This document shows positions 7,343 to 11,342 of a DNA stretch of 11,342 nt, one piece after another. Within the stretch, counting starts at the first letter, position 1; the number at the start of each line of letters is the position of its first letter. The notes beneath the pieces are model-generated. The model did not search any database, was not told the origin of the DNA, and saw only the letters and a list, made by a program, of their open reading frames with translations. Origin of the DNA: an uncultured Collinsella sp. (GTDB lineage Bacteria; Actinomycetota; Coriobacteriia; Coriobacteriales; Coriobacteriaceae); the NCBI GenBank assembly GCA_900550185.1, contig URRN01000058.1, positions 1 through 11,342 of the forward strand, read 5' to 3'. The position numbers and the translations under genes are program-made.

Positions 7343-7789
7343 GTGCGCGCGGTGGTGCAGCGCGTGCTCAACGCCGGCGTGACGGTCGACGGCGAGTGCG
7401 TGGGTCGCATTGGACGCGGCTACCTGGTGCTGCTGGGTGTGGGCCATGGCGATACGCGTGCCGAGGCCGACAAGCTGTGGGGCAAGCTCCGCGGGCTGCG
7501 TATCAACGAGGACGAGAACGGCAAGACCAATCTGGCGCTTGCCGATGTCGACGGCGAGATGCTCGTGGTGTCGCAGTTCACGCTGTTCGCTGACTGCCGC
7601 CACGGTCGCCGTCCGTCGTTTACCGATGCAGGCGCGCCCGATGTTGCCAACGAGCTCTACGAGTACTTCCTGACGCTCGTTCGTCAAGATGTCGAACACG
7701 TGGCGCACGGCATCTTTGGCGCCGATATGAAAGTCGACCTCGTCAACGACGGCCCATTCACCATCGTCCTCGATACCGACAATCTGTAA
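7343..7789 (+). CDS. dtd: D-aminoacyl-tRNA deacylase
   Basis: The 148-residue protein removes D-amino acids, and glycine from mischarged tRNA-Ala, from tRNA, protecting translation. The signature motifs are SQFTL (77-81) and GPFT (137-140, the GPxT motif that pairs with it across the dimer), plus GRRPSFTDAGAP and FGADMKVDLVNDG. Length is normal. The start is GTG at 7343 (the protein begins MRAVVQRV, as is typical of the family). Its GAGGAG site at 7331-7336 lies inside the end of rdgB, a sign of coupling. A D-glutamate-making murI nearby gives a plausible reason for such quality control, though dtd is widespread anyway. Confidence 0.95.
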   Translation: MRAVVQRVLNAGVTVDGECVGRIGRGYLVLLGVGHGDTRAEADKLWGKLRGLRINEDENGKTNLALADVDGEMLVVSQFTLFADCRHGRRPSFTDAGAPDVANELYEYFLTLVRQDVEHVAHGIFGADMKVDLVNDGPFTIVLDTDNL

Positions 7790-7810
7790 GTAGCCAAATT
7801 AGCTACTTGC
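7786..7810 (+). terminator. Hairpin overlapping the dtd stop
   Basis: A 9-bp stem (7786-7794 with 7802-7810, one G-U pair; core AAGTAGC/GCTACTT) has a 7-nt loop and includes the dtd TAA. No T tract follows, so termination is likely weak or factor dependent. Its right arm overlaps the -35 of the next promoter. Confidence 0.45.
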
Positions 7811-7836
7811 GCGTGGTCGCAACAGGGTGCTATAGT
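7807..7836 (+). promoter_or_regulatory. Promoter of veg-ispE
   Basis: TTGCGC (7807-7812) is followed after 18 bp by TATAGT (7831-7836). The -10 is preceded by TGC (7828-7830), an extended -10. The expected start site near 7843 gives a leader of about 60 nt before veg. The -35 is poor but the extended -10 is good. Confidence 0.6.
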
Positions 7837-7856
7837 ATTAGAGTTTTGTCTATCTT

Positions 7857-7876
7857 AGGGGTATTATCCCCTTTTT
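7857..7876 (+). terminator. Terminator-like hairpin in the veg leader
   Basis: AGGGG (7857-7861) pairs with CCCCT (7868-7872) around a 6-nt loop, followed by TTTTT (7872-7876). It lies between the predicted start site and the veg ribosome binding site, so it could act as an attenuator or as a final stop for read-through from dtd. The stem is only 5 bp. Confidence 0.45.
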
Positions 7877-7890
7877 GAATTGCATCTTCT

Positions 7891-7895
7891 GGAGG
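7891..7895 (+). promoter_or_regulatory. Ribosome binding site deciding the veg start
   Basis: GGAGG precedes the ATG at 7904 by 8 nt. An upstream in-frame TTG at 7880 would add 8 residues but lacks such a site, so ATG 7904 is chosen. Confidence 0.75.
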
Positions 7896-7903
7896 CCCTG
7901 TTC

Positions 7904-8200
7904 ATGGAAGAGATGGAAGTCAATCACGTCGACGACATCCACGAGAAGCTGACCGATATGGTGGGCGATCGCGTTAAGGTGAAGGCCAACATGGGCCGCA
8001 CCCGCGTCGTCGAGCGCATGGGCACCATCAAGAGCGTCCATCCGGCAGTCTTTATCGTCGAGGTTGACGAGCGCCGCGGCCGCAAGTCGCGTCAGTCCTA
8101 CCAGTATATCGATGTCCTCACCGGGCAGGTCGAACTGTTTGACCCCGAGAGCGGCGAGCATATCTTTACCCCGCTCGGCAACCAGCTCGAGGAGCACTAG
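7904..8200 (+). CDS. veg: Veg family protein (DUF1021)
   Basis: This small 98-residue protein matches the Veg family. The segments GDRVKVKANMGRTRVVER, HPAVFIVEVDE and SYQYIDVLTGQVEL correspond to the conserved KANxGRxxxxER, PxVFxxxxD and SYxYxDxLTxxVEL patterns known from Bacillus subtilis Veg. Veg in Bacillus is abundantly expressed and promotes biofilm formation, by a mechanism not clear from sequence; that role may not carry over here. The fold is expected to be a small beta barrel. It has a short N-terminal lead (MEEMEVNHVDD) and a C-terminal extension beyond the family core. It ends 2 nt before ispE, whose ribosome binding site lies inside it, so the two are coupled. Bacillus also keeps veg close to ispE. 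Confidence 0.88.
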   Translation: MEEMEVNHVDDIHEKLTDMVGDRVKVKANMGRTRVVERMGTIKSVHPAVFIVEVDERRGRKSRQSYQYIDVLTGQVELFDPESGEHIFTPLGNQLEEH

Positions 8201-8202
8201 CG

Positions 8203-9099
8203 GTGACCGATTGGTCCCTGACCCTTTCCGCGCCGGCAAAGATTAACCTCTACCTGGGGGTTCATACCGAGCGCGATGACCGCGGCTACCACAGGGTCGA
8301 TTCCCTGATGGCAGCTGTCGGTCTTTCCGATACCGTGACGGTTACGCCGGCACAGGCGCTGACCGTCCAGACGGTTCCGGCATCAGATTTTCCCATGCAA
8401 AAGAATACGGCGTATCGGGCTGCGGTTGCTATGGCCGAGCATTATGGTCGCGAGGCAAACATCTGCGTGACGATCGAGAAGCGCATTCCATTGTGCGCCG
8501 GCTTGGGCGGCCCCTCGACGGATGCGGCCGCGGTCATTGTCGCCTTGGCGGAGCTCTGGGGAATTGATCGCACCGACCCCGCGCTCGACGACATTGCGCG
8601 GGGTATTGGTGCTGACGTCCCGTTCTTTTTGCACGCGAGCCCTGCGTTCTACGTAGGTGGGGGAGACGTGCTGGCAACTGAGTATCCCGCGCTGCCCGCA
8701 GCGCCCGTCGTGTTGGTCAAGCCGCGCGAGGCAAGCGTTTCGACAATTGAAGCCTATCGACGTTTTGACGAGACCCCAGCGCCTGCGGACAAGCCCGGAG
8801 CGATCGCATCTGCCCTTCGCTCGGGAGACGCAGAGGCGGCCTACGCGCTCGTCCACAACAACCTGGGTGCCATTTCCGCACAGATGGAGCCGCAGATTCA
8901 AATGGTTCTCGATTGGCTGCGTAAACAGGACGGCACCGTTGCTGTAGATGTGTGCGGATCGGGTGCCTGCTCGTTTGCCATTTGCGGCACCGCCGCCATG
9001 GCCGAAAGGCTTGCCGACGCTGCCCAGCAAAACGGCTGGTGGTCCTGCGCGACTGAGCTTATTCCCAACACGGTTCAAATCGACGCTTCAAAGAAATAA
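8203..9099 (+). CDS. ispE: 4-diphosphocytidyl-2-C-methyl-D-erythritol kinase
   Basis: The 298-residue GHMP kinase phosphorylates the 2-hydroxyl of CDP-ME in the MEP pathway for isoprenoid precursors. The motifs are APAKINLYLGV at the N terminus, the ATP loop PLCAGLGGPSTDAAA (residues 96-110), GADVPFFL, and GSGACSFAI near the C terminus. The ATP loop differs from the usual GLGGGSSDAA by P104 for Gly and T106 for Ser; D107 is kept. In the last motif Ala-Cys replaces the usual Pro-Thr. The start is GTG at 8203, with GAGGAG at 8189-8194 inside veg. Length is normal (about 280-300). There is no hairpin between veg and ispE; the tRNA-Pro gene follows 49 nt later. Confidence 0.94.
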   Translation: MTDWSLTLSAPAKINLYLGVHTERDDRGYHRVDSLMAAVGLSDTVTVTPAQALTVQTVPASDFPMQKNTAYRAAVAMAEHYGREANICVTIEKRIPLCAGLGGPSTDAAAVIVALAELWGIDRTDPALDDIARGIGADVPFFLHASPAFYVGGGDVLATEYPALPAAPVVLVKPREASVSTIEAYRRFDETPAPADKPGAIASALRSGDAEAAYALVHNNLGAISAQMEPQIQMVLDWLRKQDGTVAVDVCGSGACSFAICGTAAMAERLADAAQQNGWWSCATELIPNTVQIDASKK

Positions 9100-9131
9100 A
9101 AATTTCTCTAGCACGCGGCGAAAATCTTTGT

Positions 9132-9140
9132 TACTATAGT
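9132..9140 (+). promoter_or_regulatory. Probable -10 region of tRNA-Pro
   Basis: TACTAT (9132-9137) overlaps TATAGT (9135-9140), 9-12 nt before the mature tRNA. The best upstream match is CTAGCA (9108-9113), 18 bp from TACTAT and weak. Read-through from ispE is an alternative. Confidence 0.45.
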
Positions 9141-9148
9141 CGAGCTAA

Positions 9149-9225
9149 CGGGTTGTGGCTCAGTTTGGTAGAGCACTGCGTTCGGGACGCAGGGGTCGCT
9201 GGTTCAAATCCAGTCAACCCGACCA
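9149..9225 (+). tRNA. tRNA-Pro (anticodon CGG)
   Basis: A full 77-nt cloverleaf: acceptor CGGGTTG/CAACCCG, D stem GCTC/GAGC, anticodon stem CTGCG/CGCAG with loop TTCGGGA, T loop TTCAAAT, discriminator A and encoded CCA (9223-9225). The anticodon CGG reads the proline codon CCG, common in a GC-rich genome. A strong terminator follows after 10 nt. Confidence 0.97.
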
Positions 9226-9235
9226 GAGCATGAGG

Positions 9236-9264
9236 AGGGACCGCTTCTTGCGGTCCCTTTTTTT
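9236..9264 (+). terminator. Intrinsic terminator of tRNA-Pro
   Basis: A perfect 9-bp stem AGGGACCGC/GCGGTCCCT with loop TTCTT is followed by an unbroken T run to 9264. It ends the veg-ispE-tRNA-Pro region and isolates tatA. Confidence 0.96.
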
Positions 9265-9272
9265 AGCTAGTG

Positions 9273-9301
9273 TTGTGATACCGCGATACCCGCGGTATAC
9301 T
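9273..9301 (+). promoter_or_regulatory. Promoter of tatA
   Basis: TTGTGA (9273-9278) and TATACT (9296-9301) are exactly 17 bp apart, the best-formed promoter in the window. Start of transcription would be near 9308, 30 nt before the tatA ATG. The spacer is filled by a palindrome (see 9278-9298). Confidence 0.75.
9278..9298. promoter_or_regulatory. Operator-like palindrome inside the tatA promoter
   Basis: ATACCGCG (9278-9285) and CGCGGTAT (9291-9298) form a perfect 8-bp inverted repeat around a 5-bp centre. It spans the space between -35 and -10 and overlaps both. GATACC also occurs as a direct repeat (9277-9282, 9285-9290). The position, upstream of the predicted start site, fits a binding site for a dimeric repressor rather than an RNA hairpin; the protein is unknown. 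Confidence 0.55.
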
Positions 9302-9327
9302 CATTCGAGCTTGTCTCGCTGTATTGT

Positions 9328-9332
9328 GGAGG
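9328..9332 (+). promoter_or_regulatory. Ribosome binding site deciding the tatA start
   Basis: GGAGG lies 5 nt before the ATG at 9338. The open frame extends upstream through the tRNA-Pro gene and terminator, but that part cannot be coding. Confidence 0.85.
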
Positions 9333-9337
9333 TCTAC

Positions 9338-9613
9338 ATGTTTGGACTGAGGGCTCCTGAGCTCATCATTATTCTCGTCGTTGTCCTGATTATCTTCGGG
9401 CCCAAGAACCTGCCGAAGCTCGGCAAGTCCCTCGGCTCTACCGTCAAGAATATCCGTGAGGGTATGGAGGGCGACGATAAGGCCGAGACCAAGCAGGCCG
9501 AGGAGGTCGTGGTCGAGCAGTCCGAGGAGGACAAGGAGATCGCTGAGCTCGAGGCCAAGCTCGCTGCTGCCAAGAAGAAGCAGGCAGAGGACAGCGACGC
9601 GGACGCAGAGTAG
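9338..9613 (+). CDS. tatA: Sec-independent protein translocase subunit TatA
   Basis: The 91-residue membrane protein belongs to the TatA/TatE family, which forms the pore-like part of the twin-arginine system exporting folded proteins. It shows one N-terminal membrane helix (about residues 7-20, ELIIILVVVLIIF) with a polar residue at E8, the hinge F20-G21-P22, an amphipathic helix (about 23-43, KNLPKLGKSLGSTVKNIREGM), and a long acidic, lysine/glutamate-rich tail likely to form a helix or coiled coil. TatA is more likely than TatB given the FGP-K-LP hinge and length, though the two are related. No tatC is in the window, so the system must be completed elsewhere. It stands alone between two terminators, with its own promoter. 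Confidence 0.92.
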   Translation: MFGLRAPELIIILVVVLIIFGPKNLPKLGKSLGSTVKNIREGMEGDDKAETKQAEEVVVEQSEEDKEIAELEAKLAAAKKKQAEDSDADAE

Positions 9614-9638
9614 TCCCATCCCTTTGGGGTGAGCACCT

Positions 9639-9671
9639 GACCGGCTTGCCCGCAGGCTAGCCGGTCTTTTT
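9639..9671 (+). terminator. Intrinsic terminator of tatA
   Basis: GACCGGCT (9639-9646) pairs with AGCCGGTC (9659-9666). Inside, after one T-T mismatch, GCC/GGC closes the tetraloop CGCA. TTTTT follows at 9667-9671. Confidence 0.94.
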
Positions 9672-9678
9672 CGTTTTG

Positions 9679-9684
9679 TTGACA
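9679..9684 (+). promoter_or_regulatory. Consensus -35-like TTGACA before greA
   Basis: A perfect TTGACA lies 8 nt after the tatA terminator T run and 35 nt before the greA ATG. At 16-18 bp downstream no acceptable -10 is present, only G-rich sequence of the ribosome binding site. greA needs a promoter here, so this half-site is listed with reserve. Confidence 0.35.
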
Positions 9685-9705
9685 GTTGATTGTTTGATCA
9701 GAGTT

Positions 9706-9712
9706 GGGGAGA
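9706..9712 (+). promoter_or_regulatory. Ribosome binding site deciding the greA start
   Basis: GGGGAGA sits 7 nt before ATG 9720. An in-frame TTG at 9690 lacks a site, and its extra 10 residues are not seen in GreA. Confidence 0.8.
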
Positions 9713-9719
9713 TATCCGT

Positions 9720-10190
9720 ATGGACGCAAGCCAGATCGTACTGACCGCTGAGGGCCGCCAGAAGCTCGTCGAGGAGCTCGCTTGGCGTGAGGGCGATTAC
9801 GCCAAGGAGATCGTCGAGGACATCAAGGAAGCCCGCGCGTTCGGCGACCTTTCGGAGAACTCCGAGTACGACGCCGCCAAGGACAAGCAGGCCCAGAACG
9901 CCGCTCGTATTGCCGAGATCCAGGCCATCCTCGCCAACGCTCAGGTTGCTGCCACCACAGGTGATCTGACCGTCTCCATCGGTTCCACCGTTTCGCTGAT
10001 TGATCCCAACGGCGAGGTCATGGAAGTCACGCTCGTCGGTACCACCGAGACCAACTCGCTCGAGCACAAGATTTCCAACGAGTCTCCGGTCGGTCACGCC
10101 ATCATCGGTCACGGCGAGGGCGACTCCGTCGAGGTCGTTACGCCTTCCGGCAAGACTCGCGTCTACACCATCGCCAAGATTGCACGCTAG
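9720..10190 (+). CDS. greA: Transcription elongation factor GreA
   Basis: The 156-residue factor enters the secondary channel of RNA polymerase and stimulates cleavage of backtracked transcripts. The N-terminal half is a long helical hairpin, with the tip motif GDLSENSEYDAAK placing acidic D43 and E46 where catalytic Asp and Glu sit in known GreA. LTAEGRQKLVEEL precedes it and RIAEIQAILANAQV follows. The C-terminal half is an FKBP-like domain with GSTVSLID, ISNESPVGHAIIGHGEGDSV and the closing VYTIAKI. Length matches the family (about 157). It is followed by lysS, a pairing found in many Gram-positive genomes. Confidence 0.96.
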   Translation: MDASQIVLTAEGRQKLVEELAWREGDYAKEIVEDIKEARAFGDLSENSEYDAAKDKQAQNAARIAEIQAILANAQVAATTGDLTVSIGSTVSLIDPNGEVMEVTLVGTTETNSLEHKISNESPVGHAIIGHGEGDSVEVVTPSGKTRVYTIAKIAR

Positions 10191-10194
10191 ACCA

Positions 10195-10233
10195 CGGTCC
10201 CGCGTAAAGGTTTGTTTTCGCTCCCTGGGACCG
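10195..10233 (+). other. Alternative hairpin competing with the greA terminator
   Basis: CGGTCCC (10195-10201) is an exact reverse complement of GGGACCG (10227-10233). Forming it would break the inner five pairs of the terminator stem (10226-10230). The loop of 25 nt is long. It could be an antiterminator or chance; regulation is inferred only. Confidence 0.35.
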
Positions 10234-10251
10234 AATCCTGGGGAGCGTTTT
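10219..10251 (+). terminator. Intrinsic terminator between greA and lysS
   Basis: A 12-bp stem (10219-10230 with 10236-10247; outer seven pairs CGCTCCC/GGGAGCG, then two G-U and three more pairs) carries the loop CCGAA and is followed by TTTT (10248-10251). It lies only 18 nt before the lysS ATG, so lysS is either expressed by read-through or controlled here. No separate lysS promoter was found. Confidence 0.85.
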
Positions 10252-10269
10252 AGTTTGAGGAGCTAACTT

Positions 10270-11342
10270 ATGGCAGAGAACCAGAACGCCGCCGATCAGG
10301 CATCGACGCTCAACGACGAGCGCGCCACCCGCCTGGCCAAGCGCGCCGCCCTGTTCGAGGCGGGCCAGAACCCCTATCCCGAGCACTCTGAGCTTGAGGA
10401 CTACGTTGCCGATATCGAGGCTAAGTACGCCGAGCTTGCCGATGGCGAGGACACCGAGGACGTCGTGAAGATCGCCGGCCGTGTGGTCGCCAAGCGCGGT
10501 CAGGGCAAGATCATGTTCATCGTCGTGCGCGATGCGACTGCCGAGATTCAGCTGTTCTGCCGCATCAACGACATGGACGAGGCTGCCTGGAATACGCTCA
10601 AGTCCCTCGACCTGGGCGACATCCTGGGCGTGACCGGCGTGGTTGTCCGCACCCAGCGCGGCCAGCTTTCCGTTGCCCCTAAGAGCGCGACCCTGCTTTC
10701 CAAGGCCGTTCGTCCGCTGCCCGAGAAGTTCCACGGTCTTTCCGACAAGGAGACCCGCTATCGCCAGCGCTACGTCGACCTGATCGCCAACGACGACGTT
10801 CGCGAGACCTTCCGTAAGCGTTCGCAGATCCTCTCCACCTTCCGTCGCTTTATGGAGTCCGACGGCTACATGGAGGTCGAGACCCCCATCCTGCAGACCA
10901 TCCAGGGCGGCGCTACTGCCAAGCCGTTCATTACCCACTTCAACGCGCTCGATCAGGAGTGCTACCTGCGTATTGCCACCGAGCTGCACCTCAAGCGCTG
11001 CATCGTCGGTGGTTTTGAGCGCGTGTTCGAGATCGGCCGCATCTTCCGTAACGAGGGCATGGACCTTACCCACAACCCCGAGTTCACCACGATGGAGGCC
11101 TACCGTGCCTTCTCCGACCTCGAGGGCATGAAGGCGCTCGCCCAGGGTGTCATTAAGGCAGCTAACAAGGCCATCGGCAACCCCGAGGTCATCGAGTACC
11201 AGGGCCAGACCATCGACCTTTCTGGTGAGTGGGCCAGCCGTCCCATGACCGACATCGTCTCCGACGTGCTCGGCAAGCAGGTCACCATCGACACGCCGGT
11301 CGAGGAGCTTGCTGCCGCCGCGCGCGAGAAGGGCCTGGAGAT
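10270..11342 (+). CDS. lysS: Lysyl-tRNA synthetase, class II (3' end outside window)
   Basis: The first 357 codons are present, with no stop before the window end; class II LysRS is usually about 500 residues. The enzyme charges tRNA-Lys with lysine in the cytoplasm. After a charged N-terminal stretch, the OB-fold anticodon-binding domain runs from about residue 60 to 165 (VVKIAGRVVAKRGQGKIMF, then DATAEIQLFC). The catalytic core begins with ETRYRQRYVDLI, motif 1 DGYMEVETPIL (P206) and motif 2 FRNEGMDLTHNPEFT (from 259). Motif 3 is expected beyond the window. ATG at 10270 has GAGGAG at 10257-10262. The terminator hairpin just upstream suggests control of expression at the leader. Confidence 0.95.
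   Translation, partial: MAENQNAADQASTLNDERATRLAKRAALFEAGQNPYPEHSELEDYVADIEAKYAELADGEDTEDVVKIAGRVVAKRGQGKIMFIVVRDATAEIQLFCRINDMDEAAWNTLKSLDLGDILGVTGVVVRTQRGQLSVAPKSATLLSKAVRPLPEKFHGLSDKETRYRQRYVDLIANDDVRETFRKRSQILSTFRRFMESDGYMEVETPILQTIQGGATAKPFITHFNALDQECYLRIATELHLKRCIVGGFERVFEIGRIFRNEGMDLTHNPEFTTMEAYRAFSDLEGMKALAQGVIKAANKAIGNPEVIEYQGQTIDLSGEWASRPMTDIVSDVLGKQVTIDTPVEELAAAAREKGLE

Noticed and set aside
9155..9337. Upstream extension of the tatA frame through tRNA-Pro and its terminator
   Set aside because: The region is a complete tRNA plus terminator and promoter; the good ribosome binding site and the typical TatA N terminus place the start at 9338.
10191..10269. T-box riboswitch before lysS
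   Set aside because: The spacer is under 80 nt and lacks the conserved T-box bulge and specifier loop, so only the competing hairpins are reported.
1..11342. Search for a novel multi-gene system (defence, mobile, secretion or biosynthetic cluster)
   Set aside because: Every open frame with good start signals belongs to a known housekeeping family, and no unexplained gap above 190 nt exists.

Overview
The window is an ordinary, densely packed stretch of a GC-rich bacterial chromosome, with no phage, insertion sequence, CRISPR or plasmid genes. Strong G/C bias at third codon positions, a Veg-family protein directly before ispE, a greA-lysS pair and a MurE without the meso-diaminopimelate motif together suggest an anaerobic actinobacterium of the Coriobacteriia, probably Collinsella-like. 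That placement is inference from gene content, not a database match. All protein genes run on the + strand; only the first tRNA is on the - strand.

Layout: tRNA-Val(UAC) on the - strand (1-76), divergent from asnB (264-2144, asparagine synthetase), which ends in a clear intrinsic terminator. Then comes a cell-wall and nucleotide/RNA block: murE-like ligase (2257-3819), a Cof-like HAD phosphatase (3927-4838), murI glutamate racemase (4890-5774), rph RNase PH (5829-6554), a 12-bp hairpin/repeat (6553-6591), rdgB house-cleaning NTPase (6698-7339) and dtd D-aminoacyl-tRNA deacylase (7343-7789). A new promoter drives veg (7904-8200) and ispE (8203-9099). tRNA-Pro(CGG) follows (9149-9225) with a strong terminator. 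Single-gene units tatA (9338-9613) and greA (9720-10190) come next, each followed by a terminator hairpin. lysS (10270 onward) is cut by the window end.

How the genes work together: murE and murI both feed peptidoglycan precursor synthesis (tripeptide assembly and D-glutamate). rph, rdgB and dtd cover RNA 3'-end processing, removal of non-canonical NTPs and removal of D-amino acids from tRNA; the order murI-rph-rdgB also occurs in other Gram-positive bacteria. ispE belongs to the MEP isoprenoid pathway, whose products include the lipid carrier for cell-wall synthesis. tatA supplies a Tat translocon component, greA rescues stalled RNA polymerase and lysS charges tRNA-Lys.

I found no sign of an undescribed multi-gene system. 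The points that merit a second look are small: the unusual amino-acid-recognition motif in MurE, a perfect palindrome inside the tatA promoter, a repeat-like hairpin after rph, a terminator-like hairpin in the veg leader and two mutually exclusive hairpins between greA and lysS.
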